Part shown: one piece after another, positions 21,089 to 30,049 of the stretch
How positions within the stretch are numbered: the first letter of the stretch is position 1
How the letters are laid out: every line of letters starts with the position of its first letter
NCBI RefSeq assembly: GCF_003056355.1
Contig: NZ_PYVW01000001.1
Coordinates: forward strand, 186,001 to 250,000
Reading direction: 5' to 3'
From: Devosia naphthalenivorans
GTDB lineage: Bacteria > Pseudomonadota > Alphaproteobacteria > Rhizobiales > Devosiaceae
DNA: 64,000 nucleotides
Made by a program: the position numbers and the translations under genes
Notes under the pieces: generated by a model
Databases searched by the model: none
What the model saw: the letters and a program-made list of their open reading frames with translations, nothing else
Told to the model about the DNA's origin: nothing

Positions 21089-21487
21089 ATGAGCTTTTCC
21101 GATCCAATCGGCGATATGCTGACCCGCATCCGCAACGCCCAGATGCGTCGCAAGAATTCCGTTTCGACACCAGCGTCGACCCTTCGCGGTCGTGTGCTGG
21201 ACGTGCTCCAGTCCGAGGGTTTTATCCGCGGCTATTCGGAGACCAAGTTCGAGAACGGCGCTTCCGAGTACGAAATCGAGTTGAAGTATTCGGAAAACGA
21301 AGCAGTCATCCGCACGATCGAGCGCGTTTCGCGTCCGGGCCGTCGGGTTTACGCCTCTGTTAAGAACATTCCGCAGGTTGCCAATGGCTTGGGTGTTTCG
21401 ATCCTCTCCACCCCCAAGGGTGTGATGGCCGACCACGAAGCCAAGGCTGCCAATGTTGGTGGCGAGGTACTCTGCCGCGTATTCTAA
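21089..21487 (+). CDS. rpsH: 30S ribosomal protein S8
   Basis: Central-domain 16S rRNA binder; in enterobacteria it represses the spc operon. 132 residues, starting [20 protein letters not shown] and ending with the conserved [19 protein letters not shown]. The 52-base gap before rplF carries a small perfect palindrome, CTAAGGCC/GGCCTTAG (21484-21501). Confidence 0.98.
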   Translation: MSFSDPIGDMLTRIRNAQMRRKNSVSTPASTLRGRVLDVLQSEGFIRGYSETKFENGASEYEIELKYSENEAVIRTIERVSRPGRRVYASVKNIPQVANGLGVSILSTPKGVMADHEAKAANVGGEVLCRVF

Positions 21488-21539
21488 GGCCAAGGCCTTA
21501 GGATCCGGGGTAAGACGATTACTCAAGGATTGAACTAGA

Positions 21540-22073
21540 ATGTCACGTACTGGCAAGAAACCGGTTGCACCGGTAAGCGGCGTGACGGTCACGATCGATG
21601 GTCGTACCGTTTCCGCAAAGGGCCCGAAGGGCGAACAGAGCATCAAGCTCATGGACGTTGTCAATGTGGAGAACGGCACCGACGGTGTCGTCGTGTCTCC
21701 CGCCAATGACACGCGTGAGGCTCGTGCCGCCTGGGGCACTACTCGTGCACTGATCCAGAACCTGGTCACCGGCGTTTCGGCTGGCTTCGAAAAGAAGCTC
21801 GCCATCCAGGGCGTTGGCTATCGCGCTGCAATGCAGGGCAAGGATGTCAAGCTGTCGCTTGGTTTCAGCCACGAAGTCGTCTACCAAGCCCCACAGGGAA
21901 TCACGCTCGCTGTCCCGGCGCCGACGGAAATCGTCGTCACCGGTATCGACAAGCAGCAGGTTGGCCAGGTTGCGGCGGACATTCGTGCCTGGCGCAAGCC
22001 GGAGCCCTACAAGGGCAAGGGCGTTCGCTATGCCGGCGAGTTCGTCTTCCGCAAAGAAGGCAAGAAGAAGTAA
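21540..22073 (+). CDS. rplF: 50S ribosomal protein L6
   Basis: Binds near the factor-binding site; 177 residues with two L6 repeats. It starts [20 protein letters not shown], and the second repeat has the conserved [20 protein letters not shown]. The ATG has an AAGGA site. It lies 12 bases before rplR. Confidence 0.98.
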   Translation: MSRTGKKPVAPVSGVTVTIDGRTVSAKGPKGEQSIKLMDVVNVENGTDGVVVSPANDTREARAAWGTTRALIQNLVTGVSAGFEKKLAIQGVGYRAAMQGKDVKLSLGFSHEVVYQAPQGITLAVPAPTEIVVTGIDKQQVGQVAADIRAWRKPEPYKGKGVRYAGEFVFRKEGKKK

Positions 22074-22085
22074 GGAGCGCCACCT

Positions 22086-22448
22086 ATGGCTATCAGTGCA
22101 AAAGGTGCGGAACGCCGCAAGGCTCGTGTCCGCAAGGCGCTCAAGGCTCGTGCCTTCGGTCGTCCCCGTCTGTCGGTTTTCCGTTCGGACAAGAATATCT
22201 ACGCCCAGATTATCGACGACGCGAACGGCCGTACGCTGGCCGCTGCGTCCACCCTCGACAAGGACGTCAAGGCTACCGTCAAGAACGGTGGTTCGGCTGA
22301 AGCAGCTGCCGTTATCGGCAAGCTGATCGCCGAGCGTGGCACCAAGGCCGGTGTGGCCGAGGTCGTGTTCGACCGTGGGTCGTATATCTATCATGGCCGT
22401 GTGAAGGCCCTTGCAGACGCTGCCCGTGAGGGCGGCCTGCAGTTCTAG
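22086..22448 (+). CDS. rplR: 50S ribosomal protein L18
   Basis: 5S rRNA-binding partner of L5; 120 residues. Recognised from [20 protein letters not shown] and the C-terminal [20 protein letters not shown]. Normal length and spacing (12 bases after rplF, 23 before rpsE). Confidence 0.98.
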   Translation: MAISAKGAERRKARVRKALKARAFGRPRLSVFRSDKNIYAQIIDDANGRTLAAASTLDKDVKATVKNGGSAEAAAVIGKLIAERGTKAGVAEVVFDRGSYIYHGRVKALADAAREGGLQF

Positions 22449-22471
22449 GCACGGACAAGGAAAGAAACATT

Positions 22472-23005
22472 ATGAGCAGAGACGTTCAAGAACGCGACAG
22501 CGAATTCGTCGATCGCCTGGTCCACATCAACCGCGTGGCCAAGGTGGTCAAGGGCGGCCGTCGTTTCGGTTTTGCCGCACTCGTCGTTGTTGGCGACCAG
22601 AAAGGCCGCGTTGGCTTTGGTCACGGCAAGGCCCGTGAAGTGCCGGAAGCCATCCGCAAGGCCACCGAAGCGGCAAAGCGCACCATGATCCGCGTGCCGC
22701 TGCGCGATGCGCGTACGCTGCACCACGACGTGCAGGGTCGCCACGGCGCCGGCAAGGTCATCCTGCGTGCAGCCGTTCCCGGTACCGGAATCATCGCCGG
22801 CGGTCCGATGCGCGCCGTGTTCGAAACGCTTGGCATCAACGATATCGTTGCCAAGTCGCAGGGCACTGCTAACCCATACAACATGGTGCGGGCAACTTTT
22901 GATGCGCTCAAGCGCGTCGACAGCCCTCGCTCGGTTGCATCCCGCCGCGGCCTCAAGGTTTCGGAACTCCAGGCTCGCCGCGGCGAGACTGCAGTCGAAG
23001 CTTGA
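22472..23005 (+). CDS. rpsE: 30S ribosomal protein S5
   Basis: Accuracy and mRNA-entry protein; 177 residues. The N-terminal double-stranded RNA-binding fold contains [20 protein letters not shown], then [20 protein letters not shown]. The spectinomycin loop (KVVKGGRRF) is intact. The start has an AAGGAA site. Confidence 0.98.
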   Translation: MSRDVQERDSEFVDRLVHINRVAKVVKGGRRFGFAALVVVGDQKGRVGFGHGKAREVPEAIRKATEAAKRTMIRVPLRDARTLHHDVQGRHGAGKVILRAAVPGTGIIAGGPMRAVFETLGINDIVAKSQGTANPYNMVRATFDALKRVDSPRSVASRRGLKVSELQARRGETAVEA

Positions 23006-23029
23006 TTGCCCGAGGTCAGGAGATAAATC

Positions 23030-23218
23030 ATGGCTGAGAAGAAAATGATCACCGTGCAGCAGATCGGTTCGCCGATCCGCCGCGACAAGGTGCAGCGCGC
23101 GACCCTTATCGGGCTCGGGCTCAACAAGATGAACAAGCAGCGCGAGCTGATCGATACGCCCGAAGTTCGCGGCATGATCAACAAGCTCCCGCACCTCGTC
23201 CGCGTCGTTGGCGAGTAA
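23030..23218 (+). CDS. rpmD: 50S ribosomal protein L30
   Basis: Small large-subunit protein, 62 residues. It contains [20 protein letters not shown] and [20 protein letters not shown]. It sits between rpsE and rplO as usual, with a CAGGAG site. Confidence 0.97.
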   Translation: MAEKKMITVQQIGSPIRRDKVQRATLIGLGLNKMNKQRELIDTPEVRGMINKLPHLVRVVGE

Positions 23219-23235
23219 GAGGGAAGGTCGATCAA

Positions 23236-23736
23236 ATGACCCGTTTGAATGAACTCCGGGATAATCCCGGCGCCAATAAAACCCGCATGCGTATCGGTCG
23301 TGGTATCGGTTCGGGCAAGGGCAAGACCGGTGGTCGTGGCGGCAAGGGCCAGACGGCGCGCTCGGGCGTTGCCATCAACGGCTTCGAAGGCGGCCAGATG
23401 CCCCTTCACATGCGTATGCCAAAGCGCGGCTTCAATGCACTGAACCCAGGCAACTGGAACGAAGTGCGCATTGACCGCCTGCAGGCCTATATCGACGCCG
23501 GCAAGCTCGATCCGAAGGCTGTGATCGATGCTGCAGCGCTGATCGCTGCCCGCGTGATCCGTCGTCCCAAGGACGGCGTGCGTCTGATTGGCTCCGAGGG
23601 CTTCATCTCCAAGAAGGTGACCTTCAACGTGAACTATGCGACCAAGGGCGCGCTTGCGGCTATCGAAGCTGCTGGTGGCAAGGTTGATCTCATCCCGGCC
23701 AAGGAGCCGTGGAAGAAGACTCCATACGCCGGTTAA
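23236..23736 (+). CDS. rplO: 50S ribosomal protein L15
   Basis: Late-assembly large-subunit protein, 166 residues. The glycine-rich N-terminus ([20 protein letters not shown]) and the [18 protein letters not shown] stretch identify it. It is followed by a terminator-like hairpin and a 127-base gap before secY. Confidence 0.98.
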   Translation: MTRLNELRDNPGANKTRMRIGRGIGSGKGKTGGRGGKGQTARSGVAINGFEGGQMPLHMRMPKRGFNALNPGNWNEVRIDRLQAYIDAGKLDPKAVIDAAALIAARVIRRPKDGVRLIGSEGFISKKVTFNVNYATKGALAAIEAAGGKVDLIPAKEPWKKTPYAG

Positions 23737-23747
23737 TCATCGGCTTG

Positions 23748-23785
23748 GCGCATCCGACCGCGTGGTTGGGTGCGCTTTTGGTTTG
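23748..23785 (+). terminator. Terminator-like hairpin between rplO and secY
   Basis: Arms 23748-23759 and 23764-23775 form 12 pairs including two G-T pairs, with a GCGT loop, then TTTTGGTTTG. It may lower transcription into secY-adk relative to the ribosomal genes. A full stop is unlikely unless secY has its own promoter. Confidence 0.55.
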
Positions 23786-23863
23786 TTGCGTTAGTGGGGC
23801 AGATGCATCTGCGTCCCGAAGCGCTCCGAGCGCACCAGGCCCAAAAGCCATAGGGAGCGAATA

Positions 23864-25201
23864 ATGGCGTCCGCAGCCGAACAGCTGGCACGTAATCTCA
23901 ATTTCTCGACATTTTCCAAGGCGAAAGCCCTGCAACAGCGCATCTGGTTCACACTAGGCGCGCTGCTTGTCTATCGTCTGGGGACCTTCATCCCGGTCCC
24001 GGGGATCGATCCGGATGCGTTCCGCGCGACTTTCGAACAGTCGCAGCAGGGCATCATCGGCATGTTCAACATGTTTTCCGGTGGCGCCGTCGAGCGCATG
24101 GCGATCTTCGCACTGAACGTCATTCCCTACATTACCGCATCCATCGTGGTGCAGGTGATCACCACTGCTTCGCCGCGCCTGGAAGCCCTCAAGAAAGAGG
24201 GTGAGGCTGGCCGTCGCAAGATGAACCAGTACACACGCTATCTGACGGTGCTGTTCTGCGCCATCCAGGCCTATGGCATTGCCGTTGGTCTCGAGGCGAG
24301 CCAGGGCGTCGTGCTCGATCCAGGTTGGTTCTTCCGCATTTCCACGGTTATCACCCTGGTAGGCGGCACGATGCTGCTGATGTGGCTGGGCGAGCAGATC
24401 ACCGCCCGTGGCGTCGGTAACGGTATTTCGTTGATCATTTTTGCCGGCATCGTCGCCAACCTGCCGACCACCATCGTGCAGACGCTCGAACTCAGCCGCA
24501 CCGGCGCTATTCCGGGCTTTGCCGCCTTCGGAATCTTGTTGATGGGGCTCGCGGTGATCGCCATCATCGTGTTCTTCGAGCGAGCGCAGCGGCGCCTGCT
24601 TATCCAGTATCCGAAGCGCCAGGTCGGCAACAAGATGTTCCAGGGCGACAGCTCGCATCTGCCGCTCAAGCTCAATACGTCGGGCGTCATCCCGGTGATT
24701 TTTGCGTCGTCGCTGCTGTTGCTGCCGGCCACGGTGGCTTCGTTTACCGCACAGGGTACGGGCTCGGAATGGCTGCAGACGGTTACGGCACTGCTGGGCC
24801 GCGGCCAGCCGCTTTATCTGTTCGTCTATGGCGGCCTGACTATCTTCTTCGCTTTCTTCTATACGGCGATCGTCTTCAACCCGCAGGAGACAGCCGATAA
24901 CCTGAAGCGCTCGGGTGGCTTTATTCCTGGCATTCGCCCGGGTGAACGCACGGCTGCCCACATCGACTACGTGCTGACTCGCATCACGGTGATCGGCGCA
25001 ATCTACCTGACGGTCGTAGCTTTGATCCCCGAAGTGATGTTCAGCCAGCTGGCAGTGAGCCAGTTCATCGGCGGCACCTCGCTGCTGATCATGGTGACGG
25101 TGACGCTGGATACGGTTAGCCAGATCCAGAGCCATCTGATCGCCCAGCAATATGAGGGACTGGTCAAGAAATCCCGTCTTGGAGGAGGCAAGCGTCGATG
25201 A
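23864..25201 (+). CDS. secY: Protein translocase channel subunit SecY
   Basis: Pore of the Sec translocon in the inner membrane; 445 residues with ten predicted membrane helices. Diagnostic segments are [13 protein letters not shown] near the N-terminus, [16 protein letters not shown] plug region ([17 protein letters not shown]) and the cytosolic loop [12 protein letters not shown]. The start has an AGGGAG site. The stop overlaps adk by four bases (ATGA), so adk is co-translated. Confidence 0.98.
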   Translation: MASAAEQLARNLNFSTFSKAKALQQRIWFTLGALLVYRLGTFIPVPGIDPDAFRATFEQSQQGIIGMFNMFSGGAVERMAIFALNVIPYITASIVVQVITTASPRLEALKKEGEAGRRKMNQYTRYLTVLFCAIQAYGIAVGLEASQGVVLDPGWFFRISTVITLVGGTMLLMWLGEQITARGVGNGISLIIFAGIVANLPTTIVQTLELSRTGAIPGFAAFGILLMGLAVIAIIVFFERAQRRLLIQYPKRQVGNKMFQGDSSHLPLKLNTSGVIPVIFASSLLLLPATVASFTAQGTGSEWLQTVTALLGRGQPLYLFVYGGLTIFFAFFYTAIVFNPQETADNLKRSGGFIPGIRPGERTAAHIDYVLTRITVIGAIYLTVVALIPEVMFSQLAVSQFIGGTSLLIMVTVTLDTVSQIQSHLIAQQYEGLVKKSRLGGGKRR

Positions 25202-25767
25202 GGTTGATACTGCTCGGACCGCCAGGAGCGGGGAAGGGGACGCAGGCCAAGATTCTGGTTGAAGCTTACGGCATTCCCCAGCTCTCCACCGGTGACATCC
25301 TGCGGGCGGCAATTGCCGCGCGCACGCCGCTCGGGCTCGAGGCGAAGGCAATCGTGGACCGTGGAGATCTGGTGTCCGACGTCATCGTCAACGGCATTGT
25401 CTCCGAGCGTCTGGATGCCGAGGATTGCAAGCCGGGGTTTATCCTCGACGGCTTTCCCCGGACCATTGCGCAGGCGGAGGCACTCGACGAAATGCTCGAC
25501 GAAAAGGGCGTCAAACTCGACGCCGTGGTCGAGATCAAGGCCGATGCCGATGAACTCGTTCGCCGGGTCATTCAGCGGGCGAAGGAATCGGGCGGTGCTC
25601 GTGCCGATGACAACGAAGACGTGCTGCGCAAGCGGCTTGGCGTCTATCAGGACCAGACAGCTCCGCTGGTCGCGTACTACCAGAGCAAGGGTCTGCTCAA
25701 GACTGTCGACGGCATGGAGCCAGTCGAGCGCGTGACAGCTGCCATCCAGGCGGCGATCGCGCAATAG
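25198..25767 (+). CDS. adk: Adenylate kinase
   Basis: Converts AMP and ATP to two ADP in the cytoplasm; 189 residues. The P-loop is [11 protein letters not shown] (residues 7-17), the AMP site DGFPRT follows, and the lid is the short form without zinc cysteines ([18 protein letters not shown]). The ATG overlaps the secY stop. A secY-adk-rpsM order is common in this class. Confidence 0.97.
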   Translation: MRLILLGPPGAGKGTQAKILVEAYGIPQLSTGDILRAAIAARTPLGLEAKAIVDRGDLVSDVIVNGIVSERLDAEDCKPGFILDGFPRTIAQAEALDEMLDEKGVKLDAVVEIKADADELVRRVIQRAKESGGARADDNEDVLRKRLGVYQDQTAPLVAYYQSKGLLKTVDGMEPVERVTAAIQAAIAQ

Positions 25768-25814
25768 AATGAGGCTTGACTTCGCGGTTGACTCTGCGGA
25801 ATCGAGCCCTTAAA

Positions 25815-25856
25815 GAACCGGATCAGTCTCAAAGATTATTGGGCTGGATTCGGTTC
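25815..25856 (+). other. Hairpin in the adk-rpsM gap
   Basis: GAACCGGATC (25815-25824) pairs with GATTCGGTTC (25847-25856), ten pairs with one G-T, around a 22-base loop. The 179-base gap is long for this operon and may hold a promoter or regulatory leader for rpsM-rpsK-rpoA-rplQ. No clear T-tract follows. Confidence 0.4.
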
Positions 25857-25946
25857 CTCACAGAAGTTGGGGGTCGAAATCCGGTCCCTTGTTGTTTAAA
25901 CGGCACGGGCCGTGATGGTTACCGTGTTGAACGAAGGAGAGCAGAC

Positions 25947-26315
25947 GTGGCTCGTATTGCTGGCGTCAATATCCCGACCAATAAGCGCGTGATCATCGCG
26001 TTGCAGTATATCCACGGGATTGGCGAGAAGTTCGCCAAGGATATCACTGAAAAGGCAAACATTCCTGCCGAGCGCCGCGTCAACGAACTGACCGACGCCG
26101 AAGTGATTTTGATCCGTGAAGCCATTGACCGCGATTACGTCGTGGAAGGTGATCTTCGCCGCAACGTTGCGATGAACATCAAGCGCCTGATGGATCTGGG
26201 CAACTATCGTGGCCTGCGCCACCGTCGTGGCCTGCCTGTTCGTGGTCAGCGCACCCACACCAATGCTCGTACCCGCAAGGGTCCGGCAAAGCCGATCGCC
26301 GGCAAGAAGAAGTAA
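25947..26315 (+). CDS. rpsM: 30S ribosomal protein S13
   Basis: Small-subunit head protein bridging to the 50S; 122 residues. I start it at the GTG at 25947 ([15 protein letters not shown]), which has a good AAGGAGA site and gives the family length; the longer frame upstream has no support. The C-terminus [19 protein letters not shown] is typical. First gene of the alpha segment. Confidence 0.97.
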   Translation: MARIAGVNIPTNKRVIIALQYIHGIGEKFAKDITEKANIPAERRVNELTDAEVILIREAIDRDYVVEGDLRRNVAMNIKRLMDLGNYRGLRHRRGLPVRGQRTHTNARTRKGPAKPIAGKKK

Positions 26316-26336
26316 GAACCCGCTTCTCGGGTTCTT
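26314..26336 (+). other. Hairpin after rpsM
   Basis: AAGAACCCG (26314-26322) and CGGGTTCTT (26328-26336) pair perfectly around CTTCT, overlapping the rpsM stop codon. No T-tract follows, so it is more likely a processing or stability element than a terminator. Confidence 0.5.
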
Positions 26337-26396
26337 CGATGTAGCTGCCGGGGCCGGATGGCTAACGGCAGCGCTGATATCGTATAGAGGATATAG

Positions 26397-26789
26397 ATGG
26401 CTAAGACTGAAACCGCGCGCGTCAAGCGCAAGGAACGCAAGAACATCACGTCGGGCGTTGCCCACGTGAATGCCTCGTTCAACAACACCATGGTCACCAT
26501 TGCCGATATGCAGGGCAACACGATTTCGTGGTCCAGCTCGGGTGTCATGGGTTTCAAGGGCTCGCGCAAGTCGACCCCGTATGCTGCCCAGGTTGCTGCT
26601 GAAGACGCTGCCAAGAAGGCCCAGGAACATGGCATGAAGACCCTCGAGGTCGAAGTGCGTGGCCCAGGTTCGGGCCGTGAATCGGCGCTCCGCGCGCTGC
26701 AGGCGGCTGGCTTCAACGTTACCTCGATCCGTGACGTTACCTCGATTCCGCACAATGGCTGCCGCCCACGCAAGCGGCGCCGCGTCTAA
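26397..26789 (+). CDS. rpsK: 30S ribosomal protein S11
   Basis: Platform protein near the E site; 130 residues. Conserved stretches are [20 protein letters not shown] and the C-terminal [16 protein letters not shown]. It lies 81 bases after rpsM and 103 before rpoA; both gaps carry hairpins. Confidence 0.98.
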   Translation: MAKTETARVKRKERKNITSGVAHVNASFNNTMVTIADMQGNTISWSSSGVMGFKGSRKSTPYAAQVAAEDAAKKAQEHGMKTLEVEVRGPGSGRESALRALQAAGFNVTSIRDVTSIPHNGCRPRKRRRV

Positions 26790-26807
26790 GTCAGGCGAAT
26801 TGAAGAG

Positions 26808-26831
26808 CTCCCGGCCCTTGGTGGCCGGGAG
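26808..26831 (+). other. Hairpin between rpsK and rpoA
   Basis: CTCCCGGCC (26808-26816) and GGCCGGGAG (26823-26831) pair perfectly around CTTGGT, followed by TCTTATTG. A weak terminator or attenuator is possible; rpoA must still be read. Confidence 0.5.
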
Positions 26832-26892
26832 TCTTATTGCGTTTGCGGCGGAGCGGCTCGGGCTGGGGCCGCGATTTTGAAAGGACATAACC

Positions 26893-27912
26893 GTGACGAT
26901 CCAGAGGAACTGGCAAGAACTGATCAAGCCGACCAAGCTGGAGATTGTTTCGGGCAGCGACAACGCGCGCGTGGCCTCGGTAGTTGCCGAGCCGCTTGAG
27001 CGCGGTTACGGGCTTACCCTTGGTAACGCCCTGCGTCGCGTGCTGCTGTCGTCGCTCCAGGGCGCGGCAGTGACCGCAATCCAGATTGACGGCATCCTGC
27101 ATGAATTCTCCTCGCTTCCGGGCGTGCGGGAAGACATCACCGATCTGGTCCTCAACGTGAAGGAAATCGCGTTGAAGATGGGCGGTGAGGGCCCGAAGCG
27201 TCTGGCACTCTCCAAGCAGGGTCCGGGTTCGGTGACCGCTGGCGACATCAAGGTCACCGGCGATATCGAAGTCTTGAACCCTGAACTCGTTATCTGCCAT
27301 CTCGATGATGGCGCCGAGATCAACATCGAGTTCACCGTCGATACCGGCAAGGGTTACGTTGCCGCCGACAAGAACCGTCCGGAAGACGCACCGATCGGCT
27401 ATATCCCGGTCGACTCGCTGTTTTCCCCGGTTCGCCGCGTGAGCTACAAGGTCGATGCGACCCGTGCGGGCGAAAGCCTGGACAAGGACAAGCTGACCCT
27501 TCAGGTGGAAACCAACGGCGCCGTGTCGCCGGAAGATGCCGTGGCTTATGCCGCGCGTATCCTGCAGGACCAGCTGTCGGTGTTCGTCAACTTCGAAGAG
27601 CCCAGCAAGGAAAAGGCCCAGGATTCGGTTCCTGAACTCGCCTTCAACCCGGCGCTGCTCAAGAAGGTCGACGAGCTCGAGCTGTCGGTTCGCTCGGCAA
27701 ACTGCCTCAAGAACGACAACATCGTTTATATCGGCGACCTGATCCAGAAGACGGAAGCCGAGATGTTGCGGACGCCGAACTTCGGCCGCAAGTCGCTCAA
27801 TGAAATCAAGGAAGTCCTGGCACAAATGGGGCTTCATCTCGGAATGGACGTCAACAACTGGCCACCCGAGAATATCGATGACCTCGCCAAGCGCTACGAA
27901 GATCATTATTGA
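26893..27912 (+). CDS. rpoA: RNA polymerase alpha subunit
   Basis: Assembly and activator-contact subunit; 339 residues. The start is a GTG at 26893 with an AAAGGA site. The N-terminal dimer domain includes [20 protein letters not shown] (about residues 36-55). The C-terminal domain that binds UP elements and activators contains [16 protein letters not shown] and ends with the [10 protein letters not shown] segment. It is typical in all respects. Confidence 0.98.
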   Translation: MTIQRNWQELIKPTKLEIVSGSDNARVASVVAEPLERGYGLTLGNALRRVLLSSLQGAAVTAIQIDGILHEFSSLPGVREDITDLVLNVKEIALKMGGEGPKRLALSKQGPGSVTAGDIKVTGDIEVLNPELVICHLDDGAEINIEFTVDTGKGYVAADKNRPEDAPIGYIPVDSLFSPVRRVSYKVDATRAGESLDKDKLTLQVETNGAVSPEDAVAYAARILQDQLSVFVNFEEPSKEKAQDSVPELAFNPALLKKVDELELSVRSANCLKNDNIVYIGDLIQKTEAEMLRTPNFGRKSLNEIKEVLAQMGLHLGMDVNNWPPENIDDLAKRYEDHY

Positions 27913-27944
27913 TCTGGCGCTGCCAAGCCCCTTAGGAGACTACC

Positions 27945-28370
27945 ATGCGCCACGGTAATTCAGGCCGCAAACTCAACCGGACTGCCAGCCACCGCAAGGC
28001 AATGTTCGCCAACATGTCCGCCGCGCTGATCAAGCACGAGCAGATCGTTACCACCCTGCCCAAGGCGAAGGATTTGCGTCCGATCGTCGAGAAGCTGATC
28101 ACGCTCGGCAAGCGTGGCGATCTGCATGCTCGCCGCCAGGCCATTGCCCAGGTGCGCGACGAGGGCCAGGTGGCCAAGCTGTTCGCAGTGCTCGGCCCGC
28201 GCTACAAGGAACGCCAGGGCGGCTATATCCGCATCATGAAGGCTGGTTTCCGTTATGGCGACAATGCCCCGATGGCCGTGATCGAATTCGTTGATCGTGA
28301 TGTCAACGCCAAGGGCCAGGACAGCGGCCCGGTGCAGTTCCGTGACGAAGACGAGTCCGAAGCCGCGTAA
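27945..28370 (+). CDS. rplQ: 50S ribosomal protein L17
   Basis: Tunnel-exit protein, 141 residues. It starts [20 protein letters not shown], and the core ends near residue 120; the rest is an acidic tail (DEDESEAA). It is the last gene of the 18 kb ribosomal block, closed by the terminator 22 bases downstream. Confidence 0.98.
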   Translation: MRHGNSGRKLNRTASHRKAMFANMSAALIKHEQIVTTLPKAKDLRPIVEKLITLGKRGDLHARRQAIAQVRDEGQVAKLFAVLGPRYKERQGGYIRIMKAGFRYGDNAPMAVIEFVDRDVNAKGQDSGPVQFRDEDESEAA

Positions 28371-28391
28371 GCGACATTCGGTTCAAGATTT

Positions 28392-28429
28392 AAGGCGGTC
28401 CGCGTTTGATGACGCGGGCCGCCTTTTCG
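28392..28429 (+). terminator. Intrinsic terminator after rplQ
   Basis: Thirteen-base-pair stem with one G-T pair (28392-28404 with 28413-28425), loop TTTGATGA, then TTTTCGTTT. It closes the ribosomal block and may also serve the minus-strand kinase gene, whose stop is at 28435. Confidence 0.85.
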
Positions 28430-28434
28430 TTTGC

Positions 28435-29169
28435 TCAGACCGCTCGAACGTCGGCGAGCCGCTGGACGGCGTAATCGTCCTTCCAACAGACGGCGGCTTC
28501 CCACGCAGCGGACGCTTGCGCGGCGATGTCATGCGCGACGTCATCGAGATTGGCGGCATTGTGGGGCAGTGCCAGATCAAGATCAGGGGCGTCGACATGC
28601 GACTCGTCCCAATCGATCAGCGCAACCCGATCCGCGGTCATGCGGATATTGCCCGGGTTGGTGGGGTTGCCGTGGACGACGCATGTCGGACGCCCTACGA
28701 GCCGGACCCAGGCTGCCCGGCAGCGCGCAACGCCTTCAGGCGGCATGGTGGCAAGATTGATCCTCGTTCCAGTTTCGACGTGCAGGAGATCGGTCGAAGA
28801 TCGCCAGCCCGGCCGCTGCGGCCAGGTTTGCGTCAATCGATGCAGTTCACGCAATGTGTCGGCAACGCGGCGCCAGTCCGCCTCGGTTTCGGGCGGTCCG
28901 CCTTCCAGATAGCGCATCACTACTAGGCCATCGGCGAACAGCCGGCCGTCCGTGGTGGGGATCGGCACCGGCACGGTCAGGCCCGCGCGATCAAGATATT
29001 GGAGCAGCCCGGTCTCCCAGGCCAGATCGGCGTGGCTCCTGGTGCCCAGCCGGGCTACCGCGAGGCGCCCGTTGACGCGCACGCTCCAGACATCGTTGGC
29101 GACGCCACCCGACAGCGGCTCGATGCGGACGGCACCGCCGCCCCATTGTGCAAGCGCGTCCCAGCCCAT
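28435..29169 (-). CDS. APH-family phosphotransferase (aminoglycoside/choline kinase-like)
   Basis: Small-molecule kinase of the aminoglycoside phosphotransferase fold; 244 residues from the ATG at 29169 (MGWDALAQW), chosen because the kinase fold begins there (LSGGVANDVWSVRVNG is the nucleotide loop). A lysine-like ATP contact is not obvious, but LAVARLGTRSHA occupies that place. The catalytic loop reads VVHGNPTNPGN, with Asn where the family usually has the catalytic Asp of HGD. The metal motif IDWDES is intact. The substrate is unknown, and it need not act on antibiotics. A 32-codon membrane peptide ends two bases upstream. Confidence 0.75.
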   Translation of the reverse strand: MGWDALAQWGGGAVRIEPLSGGVANDVWSVRVNGRLAVARLGTRSHADLAWETGLLQYLDRAGLTVPVPIPTTDGRLFADGLVVMRYLEGGPPETEADWRRVADTLRELHRLTQTWPQRPGWRSSTDLLHVETGTRINLATMPPEGVARCRAAWVRLVGRPTCVVHGNPTNPGNIRMTADRVALIDWDESHVDAPDLDLALPHNAANLDDVAHDIAAQASAAWEAAVCWKDDYAVQRLADVRAV

Positions 29170-29171
29170 GG

Positions 29172-29270
29172 TCAGGACACCGCGCCCCAGAGCAGCGTCA
29201 CGCCCAGGCCCATGCAAAGCGGGCCGATCAAGATCACCGCGACGCGGCGGCGGCGCGGCCACTTCATCAT
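29172..29270 (-). CDS. Possible 32-residue single-span membrane peptide
   Basis: Starts with two ATG codons, MMKWPRRRR, followed by one hydrophobic span (VAVILIGPLCMGLGVTLLWG), and stops two bases before the kinase start. The basic N-terminus followed by one span is the usual look of a small inner-membrane protein with its N-terminus inside. A GAGAGGAACG stretch lies about 14 bases upstream, so the ribosome-binding site is only fair. I do not recognise a family. The tight join to the kinase suggests translational coupling. Confidence 0.45.
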   Translation of the reverse strand: MMKWPRRRRVAVILIGPLCMGLGVTLLWGAVS

Positions 29271-29362
29271 CGTTTCGGGCACATCGTTCCTCTCGACTTG
29301 TGCTCAGGTTAGCGCCGAATGTCGTGATGGGGCAATTGGCCCGGTAAACGCCGACAGTCTGC

Positions 29363-29920
29363 CTACAAATTGGCAGTTCGGTGTACCGGCTCCAGATTCC
29401 ACGCGGCATAAAGCCGATTGAGCTCCCGTCCACCGTTCACAAACACGTGCGGCAGGCCGGTTCTTCGCGCCACATCGCGGTACTTGCGGGCCGAGTTCCG
29501 GGTCTTCCACAGCCAGCTCACCATCTCCCATCGGACTCCGTCCTGCCCGCCATCCAGGGCGCCAGCCCGCACCTTCTGGAACAGGCTGCGCCTGAAATAG
29601 CGCCGATAACGCGTGACGAGATTGTCAGTGACAACAACGATAGCTGTGGCCCGCTCAAACCGCTGCGGCGCCAGCTTTGAATAGCCACCATCCATCACCC
29701 ATGCAGGCGTCATGATGGCTTCGTCGTGCAAGGCGGCGAACTCGGCATCTGGTCGTTGCTCCCAATTTGTGTGGGGCAAATGTCGTAGCTGGTCGAGATG
29801 AACGGCAGGAATGTCGAGCTTTTTGCCGAGGGCGACGGCCAGCGTCGACTTGCCGGAATTGGTCGGCCCCATGATGACGATGCGGCGGCCGAGGTTCTCA
29901 AGAGGTGGAAAGGTCTGCAT
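29363..29920 (-). CDS. P-loop kinase-like NTPase (topology-modulation/FlaR-like)
   Basis: A 185-residue protein from the ATG at 29920 (MQTFPPLENLGRR). The Walker A motif is GPTNSGKST (residues 18-26), preceded by a beta strand, IVIM. HLDQLRHLPHTNW and GGYSKLAPQRFERA resemble the shikimate/adenylate-kinase-like proteins often annotated as AAA family ATPase or DNA topology modulation protein. The arginine-rich RYRRYFRRSLF matches the lid region of that group. The substrate is not known. It lies downstream of the decarboxylase but behind that gene's terminator, so it likely has its own promoter. Confidence 0.7.
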   Translation of the reverse strand: MQTFPPLENLGRRIVIMGPTNSGKSTLAVALGKKLDIPAVHLDQLRHLPHTNWEQRPDAEFAALHDEAIMTPAWVMDGGYSKLAPQRFERATAIVVVTDNLVTRYRRYFRRSLFQKVRAGALDGGQDGVRWEMVSWLWKTRNSARKYRDVARRTGLPHVFVNGGRELNRLYAAWNLEPVHRTANL

Positions 29921-29995
29921 TTTCAGTTCCGATATATGGTTTGAAGGATCGGGGTGGAAAAGCGTAGTGGGCAGGCGGGTCCTTTGTTGGAGAGA

Positions 29996-30021
29996 CAAAA
30001 ATCCCCGCCGTGGCGGGGATT
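29996..30021 (-). terminator. Intrinsic terminator of the decarboxylase gene
   Basis: Perfect ten-base-pair stem (30000-30009 with 30012-30021) with a two-base centre. On the minus strand it is followed by TTTTTG. It lies 29 bases after the decarboxylase stop. Confidence 0.85.
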
Positions 30022-30049
30022 GGTATTGCTTGTGAGCCGGGCGGCAGGC

